Assembly (NCBI RefSeq): GCF_040819555.1
Contig: NZ_CP161920.1
Location: 3,657,001 to 3,721,000 of the forward strand
Length of the DNA: 64,000 nt
From: Nitratireductor sp. GISD-1A_MAKvit
GTDB taxonomy: Bacteria; Pseudomonadota; Alphaproteobacteria; Rhizobiales; Rhizobiaceae
Direction: 5' to 3'
The position numbers and the translations under genes are program-made. A model generated the notes under the pieces. That model saw nothing but the letters and a program-made list of their open reading frames with translations. It was not told where the DNA came from and made no database searches. Shown here piece after piece: positions 27,643-38,644 of the stretch. Numbering within the stretch: the first letter of the stretch is position 1; each line of letters starts with the position of its first letter.

Positions 27643-29440
27643 ATGCCGACCTACCGGGCGCCTGTGCGCGACACGCTGTTCGTTCTCAACGATGTTCTTG
27701 GCTATGGCAATCACGACAATCTGCCGGGTTTTGCCGATGCCTCGCCGGATATTGTGGAAGCGATCCTGAGTGAAGGCGCGAAGCTTGCCGAAAATGTCAT
27801 GCAGCCGCTCAACCGGGCGGGCGACATGGAAGGCTGCACCCGTCATGAAGATGGCTCCGTCACCACGCCCCGCGGTTTCGGAGATGCCTACCGCCAGTAT
27901 TGCGAAGGTGGTTGGCTTGGCCTTTCCGTTCCCGGCGAATTTGGCGGACAGGGCCTGCCCTACACTGTGCATTCGGCTGTCAGCGAATACCTCATCTCCG
28001 CCAACATGGCGCTGATGATGTACCCCGGTCTAACGCAGGGAGCGATCGCCGCAATCCTTGCCCACGGGACGGATGAACAGAAGCAGAAATGGCTGCCCAG
28101 AATGGTGGAGGGAACATGGACCGGGACCATGAACCTCACCGAACCCCATTGCGGAACCGATCTCGGTCTTTTGAACTCCAAAGCCGTGCCCAATGGTGAC
28201 GGAAGCTACAGGATTTCCGGCCAGAAGATTTTCATCTCGGCTGGCGAGCATGATCTGGCCGAGAACATCATCCATCTGGTGCTTGCGCGCATCGAGGGCG
28301 CACCGGCCGGCGTGAAGGGCATCTCGCTCTTCATCGTCCCCAAGGTGATGGTCGATGCTGAAGGCGCGCTGGGAGAAGGCAATGCCGTTTCCTGTGGTGC
28401 CATCGAAGAGAAGATGGGCATTCACGGCAACGCCACCTGCGTCATGAACTATGACGAAGCAACCGGCTATTTGCTGGGTGAGGAAAACGGTGGCCTGAAA
28501 GCCATGTTCACCATGATGAACGAGGCGCGTCTCGGCGTCGGCCCTGCAGGGTCATGCCATTGGTGAAGCTGCCTATCAGGGTGCCGTCGAATATGCACGT
28601 GAGCGCCTTCAGGGTCGTTCACTCACCGGACCGAAAGCACCGGACAAGAAGGCCGACCCGATCATCGTTCACCCGGACGTGCGTCGCAATCTGATGACAA
28701 TGCGCGCCTTCAACGAGGCCGGCCGCGCGCTCATACTCTGGACCGCCCTGAAATCCGACATCGCCCACCTCTCCGAGGATGAAACGGAGCGCGAAAAAGC
28801 ATCCGATCACATGGCACTCATGACACCGGTGATCAAGGGCGTGTTGACAGACAAGGGCTTCGAGCATGCGGTCATGGCGCAGCAGATGTTCGGCGGACAT
28901 GGCTATATTGAAGAGCACGGCATGAGCCAGTTCGTGCGCGATGCACGCATTGCCATGATTTATGAGGGTGCAAACGGCATTCAGGCACTCGACCTGGTGG
29001 GGCGCAAGCTGCCCGCCAATGGTGGCCGTGCCGTGCAGACCTTCTTCAAAGAAGTCGGCGACTTCTGCCAGACACATCGTGAAGATGACGCCATGGCACC
29101 CTTTACCAAAGCGCTCAAAAAGGGGCTGAACGACCTCCAGGCCGCGTCGCTCTGGTTGATGCAGAACGCCGTCCAGAAGCCGGACAATGCCGGCGCCGCC
29201 TCCCATGACTACATGCACCTCATGGGCCTGGTAGCGCTCGGCTATATGTGGGGCCGCATGGTGAAGAGCGCGCAGGAGCAGCTTTCTGCCGGCACAGACG
29301 GCGACGCTGCGTTCCTTGAAGCGAAAATTGCCACCGGGCGCTACTTCATGGAGCGCGTCATGCCCGAGACGGGGGCGCATCTTGCGCGCATCTCAACCGG
29401 CGCGGATTCGATGATGGCGCTACCGGAAGAGGCATTTTGA
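27643..29440 (+). CDS. Acyl-CoA dehydrogenase (frameshifted as written)
   Basis: An FAD-dependent dehydrogenase of about 598 residues, catalysing the first oxidation of the beta-oxidation cycle. As written it breaks at LGVG; removing one C from the CCC at 28542-28544 gives [16 protein letters not shown], and the frame then continues to the end. The N-terminal part has the substrate-binding [10 protein letters not shown] and the flavin-binding [14 protein letters not shown]; the C-terminal extension is typical of the long FadE-like subgroup. GGAG lies nine bases before the ATG. First gene of the fadE-fadA-fadB order and downstream of the MerR operator. Confidence 0.88.
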
Positions 29441-29575
29441 CTGGAACAGGCGCAAATGTCGTTCTAGCCTGCGATCATCCAGTGCAGGCCGGTTCGACTA
29501 TAGGCCAGAAGATTGCCACAACCCTTTGAACCAATCGCTTGACCCCGCGTTGGGTCGGAAAGCAGGGAGACCGAT

Positions 29576-30784
29576 ATGGCTGACGCTTATGTTTATGACG
29601 CCGTGCGCACGCCGCGCGGACGCGGCAAGAAGGACGGATCGCTGCACGAGGTGCCAGCCGTGCGCCTTGGCGCGAAAGTTCTCGAAGCCGTGCGCGACCG
29701 CAACGGGCTCGACACCGCCAAGGTGGACGACATAATTTTCGGCTGCGTCGATCCGGTCGGTGAAGCCGGCTCCGTGATCCCGCGCTCAGCCGCCTTCGAG
29801 GCGCGATACGCGAACGCGGCTCCCGGCATGCAGATCTCGCGCTTCTGCGCGTCGGGCCTGGACGCCATCAATCTGGGCGCTGCCAAGATTGCCGGCGGTT
29901 CGGACGAGATCGTCATAGCCGGCGGCGTGGAAAGCATGTCGCGTGTTGGCATGGGCATGTCCGGCGGCGCATGGTTCATGGATCCTTCGGTCGGCATCCC
30001 GTCCTATTTCATGCCGCAGGGCGTGTCCGCCGACCTGATCGCCACGAAGTATGGTTTTTCACGCGACGATGTGGACGCCTATGCCGTGGAAAGCCAAAAA
30101 CGCGCCAAGAATGCCTGGGATAAGGGCTATTTCAAGAACTCCGTAATCCCGGTCGAGGACCAGAACGGCCTGACCATTCTCGACCATGACGAGCACATGC
30201 GCCCCGGCACCGACATGCAGGCGCTTGGCCAGCTCAACCCCTCCTTCGTGATGCCGGGCGAAATGGGCGGTTTCGACGCCGTCGCCGTGCAGCGTTATCC
30301 GGAGCTTGAGAGCATCAACCACGTGCACCACGCCGGCAACTCGTCGGGCATCGTCGATGGCGCGGCTGCCGTGCTGCTCGGTTCACGCAAGGCCGGCAAG
30401 TCCATGGGGCTTGAGCCGCGCGCGAAAATCCGCGCCTTTACCAATATCGGTTCGGAGCCTGCCATCATGCTGACCGGCCCGGTCGACGTGACGGAAAAGC
30501 TTCTGAAGAAAGCCAGGATGAAGCTTTCAGACATCGACCTGTTCGAGCTGAACGAGGCTTTCGCGTCCGTCGTGCTGCGCTACATGCAGGCTTTCGAAAT
30601 CGACCACGACCGGATCAATGTGAATGGCGGCGCAATCGCCATGGGCCACCCGCTGGGTGCGACCGGCGCGATGATTTTCGGCACGGTTCTCGACGAGCTT
30701 GAGCGTCGCGACCTGAACACGGCGCTCGTGACACTGTGCATCGGCGCGGGCATGGGCACCGCAACCATCATCGAACGCGTTTGA
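29576..30784 (+). CDS. fadA: Acetyl-CoA C-acyltransferase (thiolase)
   Basis: A 402-residue thiolase that cleaves 3-ketoacyl-CoA to acetyl-CoA and a shortened acyl-CoA. The active-site cysteine is in [13 protein letters not shown], the His in [16 protein letters not shown] and the second Cys in [24 protein letters not shown] precedes the ATG at 29576. It is followed after 22 bases by the multifunctional enzyme, forming the usual trifunctional set. Confidence 0.94.
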   Translation: MADAYVYDAVRTPRGRGKKDGSLHEVPAVRLGAKVLEAVRDRNGLDTAKVDDIIFGCVDPVGEAGSVIPRSAAFEARYANAAPGMQISRFCASGLDAINLGAAKIAGGSDEIVIAGGVESMSRVGMGMSGGAWFMDPSVGIPSYFMPQGVSADLIATKYGFSRDDVDAYAVESQKRAKNAWDKGYFKNSVIPVEDQNGLTILDHDEHMRPGTDMQALGQLNPSFVMPGEMGGFDAVAVQRYPELESINHVHHAGNSSGIVDGAAAVLLGSRKAGKSMGLEPRAKIRAFTNIGSEPAIMLTGPVDVTEKLLKKARMKLSDIDLFELNEAFASVVLRYMQAFEIDHDRINVNGGAIAMGHPLGATGAMIFGTVLDELERRDLNTALVTLCIGAGMGTATIIERV

Positions 30785-30806
30785 GCTGTCGGGGAGAGAT
30801 CAGACC

Positions 30807-33026
30807 ATGACCGACTACAAGAATTTCACCGTTGACGTGGATGCCGACGGCGTAGCACTCGTCACCTGGGACATGCCGGACCGCTCCATGAACGTCTTCA
30901 CCGAAGAGGTGATGAACGAGCTGGATGCGATTATCGATCACATTGCCGGCAAGGACGAGATCAAGGGCGCTGTGATCACCTCGGGCAAGGAGACCTTTTC
31001 CGGCGGCGCGGACCTGACCATGCTGCAGAAGATGCTCGGCCAGTTCGAGAAGGAAAAGGCAAAGGATCGCAAGAAGGCGGTCAAGCTGTTGTTCGACAAT
31101 GCCGGCCGCATGGGCTGGCTCTGGCGCAAGCTTGAAACCTCCGGCAAGCCGTGGGTCTCGGCCATCAACGGCACCTGCATGGGCGGCGCGTTCGAGCTGT
31201 CGCTTGCCTGCCATGGCCGTGTCGCAGCCGACAGCCCGGCAGTGAAGATGGCGCTTCCTGAAGTGAAGGTCGGCATCTTCCCCGGCGCGGGTGGCACCCA
31301 GCGCGTGCCGCGGCTGGCCAAGCCGCAGGAAGCCCTGCAGATGCTGACCACCGGCCAGACGCTGACGCCGCAGAAGGCGAAAGCCATGGGGCTGATCCAC
31401 GAGATCGCCGCGCCGAAGAAGCTGGTCGAGACCGCGAAGAAGATGATCCTCGACGGCCTCAGCCCGGTTCAGCCCTGGGACGAGAAGGGCTTCAAACTGC
31501 CCGGCGGTCCAGTCTACTCGGCGGCGGGCGCAAACCTCTGGCCACCGGCAATCGCCATCCTGCGCCGCGAGACCTACAACAACTATCCGGCAGCAAGCGC
31601 GATCCTGAAATGCGTCTATGAGGGCATGCTGGTGCCCTTCGATACCGCGCTCACCATCGAGCAGCGCTATTTCACCGAGATCATGCAGACGACCGAAGCG
31701 AAGATGATGATCCGCTCGCTTTTCGTTTCGCTGCAGGAACTCAACAAGGGCGCGCGCCGCCCGGACGATGTGCCGGCAAAGAAATTTAAAAAGATCGGCG
31801 TGCTTGGTGCCGGTTTCATGGGCGCGGGCATTGCCTTCGTTACGGCGAAAGCCGGTATTCCGGTCGTGTTGATCGACCGCGACACGGCCTCCGCCGAAAA
31901 GGGCAAGGCGCATTCCGCCGATCTGATGGACAAGGCCATCAAGAAGGGCCGCGCCACTGCCGAAGACAAGGAGAAGCTTCTCTCCCTCATCACGCCGAGC
32001 GACGATTATGCCGAGCTTGAAGGCTGCGATCTGGTGATCGAAGCCGTGTTCGAGGATTCGGAGATCAAGAAGACCGCGACGGAAAAGGCCGAGGCTGTTC
32101 TCAAACCCTCCGCCATCTTCGCCTCCAACACCTCGACCATTCCGATCTCCGGCCTGGCGAAGAACTCGAAGCGCCCGAAGAACTTCATCGGCATTCACTT
32201 CTTCTCGCCCGTAGACAAGATGATGCTGGTCGAGATCATCATGGGCAAGAAGACCGGCGACAAGGCGCTGGCCACTGCGATGGACTATGTGCGCGCCATC
32301 AAGAAGACGCCCATCGTGGTCAACGACACGCGCGGCTTCTACGTCAATCGCTGCGTCCTGCGCTACATGCAGGAAGCTTTCTCCATGGTCATCGAAGGCG
32401 TTCCCGCCCCGATGGTGGAGAACGCGGCGAAGATGGCCGGCATGCCGGTCGGCCCGCTCGCGCTCACCGACGAGACAGCGGTCGACCTTGCCCAGAAGAT
32501 CATGAAGCAGACCGTGCGCGATCTCGGCCCCAAGGCCGTCGACCCGCGCCACATGGAGCTGATCGACACGCTGGTCGACAAGTATGGGCGGCTTGGCCGC
32601 AAGAACGGCAAGGGTTTCTACGACTATCCGGCAAAGCCTGCCAAGAAGCATCTGTGGGCCGGCCTGAAGGATCTCTATCCGCAGAAGAACCCGGACAAGA
32701 TCGATGTCGAGGAGCTGCAGGAGCGTTTCCTTGCGACAATCGCGCTGGAAGCAGCCCGCATCATGGAAGAAGGCATTGTGGTCGATCCGCGCGAGGCGGA
32801 TGTTGGCTCCATTCTCGCCTTCGGCTTCGCGCCCTATACGGGCGGGGCGCTGTCCTACATTGATGGGATGGGCGCGGAGGCCTTTGTCGCCATGACCAAG
32901 CGCCTGCAAAAGAAGTACGGAAAGCAGTTCAAGGCACCGAAGCTCCTTCTGGAAATGGCCGAGAGCGGCGAGACCTTCTACCAGCGCTTCGCGCCCGAAA
33001 AGGCGGCGGAGAAGAAGGCCGCCTGA
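30807..33026 (+). CDS. fadJ: Enoyl-CoA hydratase / 3-hydroxyacyl-CoA dehydrogenase (FadB/FadJ type)
   Basis: A 739-residue fused enzyme carrying out the middle two steps of beta-oxidation. The N-terminal crotonase domain has the oxyanion-hole segments ([10 protein letters not shown] and [16 protein letters not shown]); the dehydrogenase domain begins with the Rossmann motif [15 protein letters not shown] near residue 330 and has [10 protein letters not shown] and [14 protein letters not shown]. The C-terminus ends in a Lys-rich tail. The choice between the fadB and fadJ names is uncertain, because the members are alike at this level. Confidence 0.93.
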   Translation: MTDYKNFTVDVDADGVALVTWDMPDRSMNVFTEEVMNELDAIIDHIAGKDEIKGAVITSGKETFSGGADLTMLQKMLGQFEKEKAKDRKKAVKLLFDNAGRMGWLWRKLETSGKPWVSAINGTCMGGAFELSLACHGRVAADSPAVKMALPEVKVGIFPGAGGTQRVPRLAKPQEALQMLTTGQTLTPQKAKAMGLIHEIAAPKKLVETAKKMILDGLSPVQPWDEKGFKLPGGPVYSAAGANLWPPAIAILRRETYNNYPAASAILKCVYEGMLVPFDTALTIEQRYFTEIMQTTEAKMMIRSLFVSLQELNKGARRPDDVPAKKFKKIGVLGAGFMGAGIAFVTAKAGIPVVLIDRDTASAEKGKAHSADLMDKAIKKGRATAEDKEKLLSLITPSDDYAELEGCDLVIEAVFEDSEIKKTATEKAEAVLKPSAIFASNTSTIPISGLAKNSKRPKNFIGIHFFSPVDKMMLVEIIMGKKTGDKALATAMDYVRAIKKTPIVVNDTRGFYVNRCVLRYMQEAFSMVIEGVPAPMVENAAKMAGMPVGPLALTDETAVDLAQKIMKQTVRDLGPKAVDPRHMELIDTLVDKYGRLGRKNGKGFYDYPAKPAKKHLWAGLKDLYPQKNPDKIDVEELQERFLATIALEAARIMEEGIVVDPREADVGSILAFGFAPYTGGALSYIDGMGAEAFVAMTKRLQKKYGKQFKAPKLLLEMAESGETFYQRFAPEKAAEKKAA

Positions 33027-33057
33027 GGCTTTTCCTGCGAAAGCGCAAAAAACTCCG

Positions 33058-33085
33058 TTCCGGATGCAGCAATGCGTCCGGAACG
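33058..33085 (+). terminator. Strong GNRA-capped hairpin after the beta-oxidation operon
   Basis: GTTCCGGATGCA pairs with TGCGTCCGGAAC (one G-U pair) around a GCAA tetraloop, 31 bases after the stop. No T-tract follows, so it could protect the 3' end or act as a weak terminator. Confidence 0.5.
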
Positions 33086-33140
33086 TTGCTTTGCCGGGCA
33101 AGCGCCGGCCGCAACGCCAACCTCATCAGGATAGAAAATC

Positions 33141-33686
33141 ATGTATGTCTGGATGCGTCTTCTCCGCGTGGCCGCCACACGCAAGAGCCGAGGCGTCTAT
33201 CGGCTGGGTGATGAGAGCAAGCTCTCCTTTCGCTGCCTGCCCACTGACATCGACATGAACATCCACCTGAACAATGCCCGCTACATGATGCTGGCAGACA
33301 TGGGGCGGATCGACATCTTCCTGCGCAGCGGGCTGGTGGCTGCAGCCCGCGAACGCGGCTGGGCTCCGCTGCTCGGTGGACTGCAGACCGCCTATGTGCG
33401 CGAGGTTCGCCTGTGGCAGCGTTTCGATGTGGTCTCTACCATCGAGACGTGGGACGGCACGCAGATTATCGGCCAGCATCGTTTCGTTCTGGGCGATGGA
33501 CGTATCGCCGCCATGATCCTCACCACCGGAGGTGTCTACGATTATCACGGAAAGCGCTTCGTTCCGATGGACGAGTTGATGAGCGCGCTCGGCGTCGATA
33601 CGGCACCGCGCGCTCCCAACGACGAGGAAAAGGCTTTCATGGCCTCGCATCAGGGCCTGCGTGCTCGCGCAAAAGTGTTGTCCTGA
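33141..33686 (+). CDS. Acyl-CoA thioesterase family protein (hotdog fold)
   Basis: A 181-residue protein resembling THEM6/4HBT-type thioesterases. The segment RCLPTDIDMNIHLNNARYMMLADMGR carries the Asp and Asn positions typical of the hotdog active site. The ATG at 33141 follows GGATAGAAAATC. Its position after the beta-oxidation genes suggests that it releases fatty acids from CoA, although a hairpin lies between. Substrate unknown. Confidence 0.78.
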   Translation: MYVWMRLLRVAATRKSRGVYRLGDESKLSFRCLPTDIDMNIHLNNARYMMLADMGRIDIFLRSGLVAAARERGWAPLLGGLQTAYVREVRLWQRFDVVSTIETWDGTQIIGQHRFVLGDGRIAAMILTTGGVYDYHGKRFVPMDELMSALGVDTAPRAPNDEEKAFMASHQGLRARAKVLS

Positions 33687-33748
33687 CGTCTATCGGTGCG
33701 ACGCCTGGCCCGCTAGTTTCAGCTCCGGAGAATGTACCGGAGACACCC

Positions 33749-34366
33749 ATGCCAGCCACCGTCGACTACTATTTCACATCCGCTTCGCCCTTCACCTATC
33801 TGGGTCATCAGCCACTGCGGACGGTTCTTTCCAAACATGGCGCGAACGTGCGGGTCAAACCGGTCAACCTGATGGGCGTGTGGGAGATTTCCGGTGCGGT
33901 TCCACCGCCAAAGCGCCCTCCGGTGCGCCAGCGACTGCGCCTGGTGGAACTCCAGCGTATCGCCGATTTCCGCGGCATGCCCATCAACAAGACGCCAAAG
34001 CACTGGCCGGTCGATCCGGCTCTTGCGGACCATGTAATCGCGGCTCTCGTCGCTGAGGGGCATGATCCCATGAGCTATATGGAGCGTGTCTTCGCCGCCG
34101 TGTGGGCAAATGAAGAAGACATCGCCGATCCCGATACGCTCGCAAAATATCTCGAACTGGAAAAATTCGAACCCGCGTCCGTTCTGGAGAAGGCCCAGAG
34201 CGAAGAGATTTCGGCAATTCGCGCACAGAACACAAAAGATGCCGTGGAAGCCGATGCTGTCGGCGTTCCTACCTACGTGCTCAATGGAGAAGCATTCTTC
34301 GGCCAGGACCGCGTGGAGTATCTCGATCACGCTCTGGCAACCGGCCGCGCTCCCATCAAGCCCTGA
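33749..34366 (+). CDS. 2-hydroxychromene-2-carboxylate isomerase family protein (DsbA-like fold)
   Basis: A 205-residue glutathione-dependent isomerase of the kappa-class GST/DsbA fold. It begins VDYYFTSASPFTYLGHQPL, with the Ser in place of a thioredoxin Cys, and ends with AVGVPTYVLNGEAFFGQDRV. In naphthalene and aromatic degraders the family isomerises 2-hydroxychromene-2-carboxylate; here, with no aromatic genes near, the substrate is unknown. The start at 33749 has GGAG six bases upstream. It converges on mmcB with a three-base gap. Confidence 0.88.
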   Translation: MPATVDYYFTSASPFTYLGHQPLRTVLSKHGANVRVKPVNLMGVWEISGAVPPPKRPPVRQRLRLVELQRIADFRGMPINKTPKHWPVDPALADHVIAALVAEGHDPMSYMERVFAAVWANEEDIADPDTLAKYLELEKFEPASVLEKAQSEEISAIRAQNTKDAVEADAVGVPTYVLNGEAFFGQDRVEYLDHALATGRAPIKP

Positions 34367-34369
34367 AAC

Positions 34370-34871
34370 TCAGCCTGCTTCACTGTCTGCCAGCGGGACC
34401 TCGATCCCCGCGAGTTCGGCAGCGGTGAGGCGCGCCGCTCCCGCCCGCGCAAAGCGCAGCATCATTGCCTTGCGCGTGGCGGCGGCGAGCCTGTGCTCAT
34501 CCGGTTCACGCAGGATTTCCGCCCCATAGCCATCGGAGAGGATGAACCCGCACTCCTCGGGAAAGATCTCCGCCGGCACTTCCGGGTGGGTCGCAAAAAA
34601 GAAGCGATCGGAGTGCTGGCGATAATCCGGCCATTTCCGGTCCACCCGGAAATCCTCGACCGAGGATTTGATTTCGATGATCCAGATGTCGCCCTTCTTC
34701 GTCAGCGCAACGAGATCGGCCCCGTCGTCCGGTGGCAAGCGTCAGTTCCGGCAGAACCACCGCCCCCATGGACATGAACAGGCGCTGTACGCCACGTCGA
34801 ATGATCATGGCACGGTCTGACTGACGTCCGTCAGCCAGCGGATTTACGGGAATCGGCGAGACAATCGGCAT
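34370..34871 (-). CDS. mmcB: MmcB family DNA repair protein (frameshifted as written)
   Basis: A PD-(D/E)XK-like protein of 166 residues after removing one base from the CCCC at 34720-34723. The two halves then join as VVLPELTLATGRRADLVALT and continue with KGDIWIIEIKSSVEDFRVD, where D and the E-I-K motif form the nuclease-like core. In Caulobacter mmcB was found among the mitomycin-C and damage-response genes. The ATG at 34871 gives MPIVSPIPVNPLADGRQSD. As with the other shifts here, a sequencing insertion is the simplest explanation. Confidence 0.83.
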
Positions 34872-34893
34872 TGTGGGATACTGCCATTAACCG

Positions 34894-35298
34894 TTACGCC
34901 AGTGAAGCCGTTTGAAGCCCTGCTATGTCGTCGAGGATCGGACATTCCGGTCGATCATCGCCGTGACAGGCATGAATGAGCTGGCTGAGAGTGGCGCGCA
35001 TTGATTGTAGCTCTGCGATTTTGGCATCGATTGCGGTGACATGTGTTACCGCAATGTCGCGCACATCCTGACTGGCTCGTTGCCTGTCACGATAGAGCAT
35101 CATGAGCTGCCGGCATTCTTCTATCGAGAAGCCAAGTCCGCGCGCACGCCTCAGAAATGTGAGAAAATGAACATCTTCGTCGCTATAGTCACGATAGCCA
35201 TTGTCCGCACGGGACGGTGAGATCAGCCCTATCTCCTCGTAGTAGCGAATTGTCTTTGCCGGTAAGCCCGATCGGCGGGCGGCAGCACCAACGTTCAT
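34894..35298 (-). CDS. cueR: Cu(I)-responsive MerR-family regulator CueR/HmrR
   Basis: A 134-residue MerR-family activator. The N-terminal helix-turn-helix (VGAAARRSGLPAKTIRYYEEIGL) and the C-terminal metal loop with two cysteines (ACHGDDRPECP) are those of copper sensors. It normally activates a copper ATPase or multicopper oxidase gene, but none is encoded in this window, so it acts on a distant target. The ATG at 35298 is against the divergent L,D-transpeptidase region. Confidence 0.9.
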   Translation of the reverse strand: MNVGAAARRSGLPAKTIRYYEEIGLISPSRADNGYRDYSDEDVHFLTFLRRARGLGFSIEECRQLMMLYRDRQRASQDVRDIAVTHVTAIDAKIAELQSMRATLSQLIHACHGDDRPECPILDDIAGLQTASLA

Positions 35299-35497
35299 GA
35301 TACGGCTCCTGAACTTTCAATCCTCTCGGAACTGGGGATTGTGTTGCCTGTTTGCAATATCCAGTGCGAATCACAGGGTGACGCAGCGTCAGATCGCTCC
35401 ACAACTTGTCATTTCATTAACCAAGATTTTAAGAATGATGGTCAAACTTAGACAGAGATCAGGCACATTTAAGATATCCGGGGTTCAGGGGGATCAA

Positions 35498-36121
35498 ATG
35501 AAGTTAAAATCAATCGTCGTCGCTACGGCACTGGGCCTGGCGACTGCACTTGCCGGATGTACGGCGGGCGGTCCCCTGAAGGTGTTCACCTCCGATTATG
35601 GCGTGGTGAAGGATGCAGGCTACCAGCTCCCGCGTATCCCGATCAGCGAAGTTCCGCGAAAATACCTCCGCCAGGTCGTTTCCTACGAAACAAAGGAAAA
35701 ACCCGGCACCATCATCGTCGACACCGATGCGAAGTTTCTCTACCTCGTGCAGGAAGATGGAAAGGCCATGCGCTATGGCATCGGTGTGGGGCGTGAAGGC
35801 TTCGAGTGGTCTGGCACGGCACGCGTCGCAATGAAGCGCGAATGGCCCACCTGGACGCCCCCTTCCGCGATGATTGGACGCCAGCCGGAACTCGCCAAGT
35901 GGCGTCGCGGCATGCCGCCCGGCCTTTCCAACCCACTCGGCGCACGAGCGCTCTATCTCTTCAACCGTGGAGGGGACACCGGTTATCGCCTTCATGGCAC
36001 ACCGGAATGGCGCTCGATCGGCAAGGCGATGTCTTCCGGCTGCATCAGACTGATGAACCAGGACATTATCGATCTCTACAACCGCACCAAAATCGGTGCC
36101 AAGGTGATCGTGAAGCGCTAG
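35498..36121 (+). CDS. L,D-transpeptidase (YkuD) lipoprotein
   Basis: A 207-residue lipoprotein with a lipobox LAGC, acylated on Cys21. The YkuD domain catalyses 3-3 crosslinks in peptidoglycan or anchors proteins to it. The catalytic segment is HGTPEWRSIGKAMSSGCIRLM, with the His and the nucleophilic Cys in place. The ATG at 35498 has AGGGGGATCAA upstream; an open frame starting at 35297 has no ribosome site. A clean terminator follows at 36162. Confidence 0.93.
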   Translation: MKLKSIVVATALGLATALAGCTAGGPLKVFTSDYGVVKDAGYQLPRIPISEVPRKYLRQVVSYETKEKPGTIIVDTDAKFLYLVQEDGKAMRYGIGVGREGFEWSGTARVAMKREWPTWTPPSAMIGRQPELAKWRRGMPPGLSNPLGARALYLFNRGGDTGYRLHGTPEWRSIGKAMSSGCIRLMNQDIIDLYNRTKIGAKVIVKR

Positions 36122-36161
36122 GAGCCGTCTGGGCAGCACGGGTGGCCTTGGCCACCCCAAT

Positions 36162-36191
36162 AAAAAACCGGGTTGCGAAACCCGGTTTTTT
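36162..36191. terminator. Bidirectional rho-independent terminator
   Basis: AAAAAACCGGGTT and AACCCGGTTTTTT form a perfect hairpin with a GCGA loop and T-runs on both strands. It ends the L,D-transpeptidase gene and the converging NifU-family gene. Confidence 0.93.
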
Positions 36192-36208
36192 CTTTGGATG
36201 TAGCCTGT

Positions 36209-36784
36209 TCAGACCACCTGTTCGACTTCGCGAACCTCAGGCACGAAATGATGCAGGAGGTTCTGGATACCGTGTTTCAGGGTTGCCGTTGACGACGGGC
36301 AGCCTGCACAAGCGCCCTTCATATGCAGGAAAACGGTGCCTTTCTCGTAGCCGCGAAAGGTGATGTCGCCACCATCCTGGGCAACAGCAGGCCGGACGCG
36401 CGTGTCGAGAAGCTCTTTGATCGTGGAGACCGTTTCTTCATCAGCCGGGTCGTAGAATTCACCATCTTCCGAGACCGGCAGGCCGTCGAGCCCCGCCTTG
36501 GCCATGACCGGATGGCCCGACATGAAATGTTCCATGATCGTGCCGAGAATGGCTGGTTTCAGGTGCTGCCAGTCGGGGCCCTCTTCCTTGGTAATCGTGA
36601 TGAAATCGTAACCGAAAAACACGCCGTTGACGCCAGGCACGGCGAAAAGCCGCTCAGCCAGGGGCGACGTGCCTTCAGCCGATCCGGCGTCACGGAAATC
36701 TGCCGTTCCCTCTTCCAGAACAACACGACCGGGCAGAAATTTCAGCGTCGCGGGGTTTGGGGTCGCTTCGGTCTGAATGAACAT
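36209..36784 (-). CDS. NifU family Fe-S scaffold/carrier protein
   Basis: A 191-residue protein with an N-terminal NfuA-type A-domain (FIQTEATPNPATLKFLPG) and a C-terminal NifU domain whose CxxC motif (GACAGCPSS) binds a [4Fe-4S] cluster. It delivers clusters to target enzymes. The start at 36784 (GGAAG upstream) is preferred to one at 36862. The order NifU, universal stress protein, trpS is common in this order of bacteria. Confidence 0.92.
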   Translation of the reverse strand: MFIQTEATPNPATLKFLPGRVVLEEGTADFRDAGSAEGTSPLAERLFAVPGVNGVFFGYDFITITKEEGPDWQHLKPAILGTIMEHFMSGHPVMAKAGLDGLPVSEDGEFYDPADEETVSTIKELLDTRVRPAVAQDGGDITFRGYEKGTVFLHMKGACAGCPSSTATLKHGIQNLLHHFVPEVREVEQVV

Positions 36785-36919
36785 GGTTATCTTCCGATCT
36801 GGCGTTTCTTGGAATAATTCTAAAATAGCGGGAAAGCGCACGTCATTCAAGAAGGCTTCCATAAATCAGGCGCGGGGCGGACCGGCACGCCAGAACGTCA
36901 TATGGGTAGGCGGAAGCGC

Positions 36920-37411
36920 CTATGCCAGGCTTTCAATCTCTTCATCGCTGAGATTTTGTGGAACGACCGTCACTGGAATGGGGAACGCCGCCGTTTTGCC
37001 GGCGATGGAAGATACGAGCGGACCGGGACCTTCCTTGGAACTGCCTGCCGCCAGAACCAGAATCGCAATATCCTGATCTTCCTCGATCAGTTTGTGGATT
37101 TCCTCGTCAGGTTTGCCCTCTCGAACAACCAGCTCAGGTTCAATCCCAACGGTTTCGCGCACCATGGTGGCGTGGGTGTCCAGTGCGGCGTTTGCGGTGG
37201 CCGTGGCTTCCTCGCGCATGATCTGTTCGACGCCCAGCCAATGCTGAAAATCGCCGGGCTCGATCACAAAAAGAAGCACGAGCGCTCCATTTGTGGATTT
37301 CGCCCGTCTCGCCGAATATGCCACCGCCCGTTCGCACTCGGGCGTGTCATCAATGATGGCAAGGAACTTGCGGCGGTGTCCCGCCTCGCGGATCAGTCGC
37401 TTGGAGACCAT
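36920..37411 (-). CDS. Universal stress protein (UspA family)
   Basis: A 163-residue Usp-fold protein. It begins with the beta-strand KFLAIIDDTPECERAVAYSARRA and carries a GSSKEGPGPLVSSIAG segment near the end, similar to the ATP-binding GxxGxxxxG(S/T) loop of the family. Probably an ATP-binding stress factor of unspecified role. Transcribed after trpS in the same direction with a short gap. Confidence 0.88.
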   Translation of the reverse strand: MVSKRLIREAGHRRKFLAIIDDTPECERAVAYSARRAKSTNGALVLLFVIEPGDFQHWLGVEQIMREEATATANAALDTHATMVRETVGIEPELVVREGKPDEEIHKLIEEDQDIAILVLAAGSSKEGPGPLVSSIAGKTAAFPIPVTVVPQNLSDEEIESLA

Positions 37412-37503
37412 TCACACGTCCTGTTTCGCCGGCGAGTGACCCGCCAATTCCGCGCAATCTGCCATTGCAGAGAGCATTCGGCAAGACAGCGCGCTCATAG
37501 GGC

Positions 37504-38572
37504 TCACCCGTCGATGAGCCCGATGATCTCGCGGACCATCTTCATGGTCGCTTCCGCCTTCTCGCGGGGCCCGACCCGCACCCTCGCGCAGAACACCATC
37601 GATATAGGCCGGATCGTCGAGGATACGCCGCATCTCGCCAGCGATCGGAGAGAGTTTCTCAACGGCAAGTTCGGCCAGCGCAGGCTTGAACTCTGAGAAC
37701 TGTCGACCGCCAAAGTCTGCAAGCACATTCGCCTTGGTGGCACCCGAAAGCGCAGCATAGATGCCGACGAGATTTTGGGCTTCGGGGCGCTCGGTCAGGC
37801 CGTCCACTTCAGAGGGCAGCGCCTCGGGGTCGGTCTTTGCCTTCTTGATCTTTTTGGCGATGGCCTCGGCGTCGTCCGTCAGATTGATGCGCGACAGGTC
37901 CGATGGATCGGACTTGGACATCTTCTTGGAGCCGTCGCGCAGGCTCATCACCCGCGTGATGGCGCCTTCGATCAGCGGTTCGGTGAGCGGGAAGAAGCCG
38001 TTCACCTTTTCCTCGCCCACCTCCATTTCGACGCCATAGCCCAGTTCGGCAATGCGCTGGGAAAAGTCGTTGTTGAACTTCTGCGCAATGTCGCGCGTCA
38101 GCTCAAGATGCTGCTTCTGATCGTCGCCCACCGGCACGTGCGTGGCGCGGTACACCAGAATGTCGGCCGCCATCAGGCTCGGATAGGCGAGCAGACCGAG
38201 GGACGCGTTCTCACGGTCCTTGCCGGCCTTGTCCTTGAACTGCGTCATGCGGTTCATCCAGCCGATGCGTGCAACGCAGTTGAAAATCCATGCAAGCTCG
38301 GCATGCTGCAGAACCTGGCTCTGGTTGAAGACGATGTTCTTCTTCGGGTCGATGCCGCTCGCCAGGAAGGCAGCGGTGATCGAACGCGTCTGGTCGGCCA
38401 GATCGTCATGCGCCATGGTCGCGGTCAGCGAATGCAGATCGACGACGCAATAGATGCACTCATGGCTCTCCTGAAGCGCAACAAACTTCTGCAACGCGCC
38501 CAGATAATTGCCGAGGTGAAGATTGCCCGTCGGCTGAACGCCGGAGAAGACGAGCTCCCTGAATTCGCTCAT
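37504..38572 (-). CDS. trpS: Tryptophan--tRNA ligase TrpS (C-terminus frameshifted as written)
   Basis: The class I enzyme that charges tRNA-Trp, about 355 residues. The HIGH-like motif is HLGN ([13 protein letters not shown]) and the KMSKS motif is [10 protein letters not shown], both intact. As written the last 20 codons are out of frame; removing one base from the GGGG at 37566-37569 gives [23 protein letters not shown] and a stop at 37504, the normal ending. The gene should be essential, so the shift is almost surely a sequence error. GGAAAGATC precedes the ATG at 38572. Confidence 0.95.
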
Positions 38573-38644
38573 GGATCTTTCCTGAATGCCCTGTGGAGCG
38601 CGAAGGCCGCGCGCCATGGCTTATGAACGACGCGAAACCGGCAA

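Noticed and set aside
30768..33101. A 777-codon open frame antisense to the multifunctional beta-oxidation gene
   Set aside because: It is the mirror of a GC-rich, third-position-biased gene with intact motifs on the plus strand; it has no recognisable domain and no ribosome site.
37504..38572. trpS as a true pseudogene
   Set aside because: The enzyme is essential and the shift matches a window-wide pattern of single extra bases in G/C runs.
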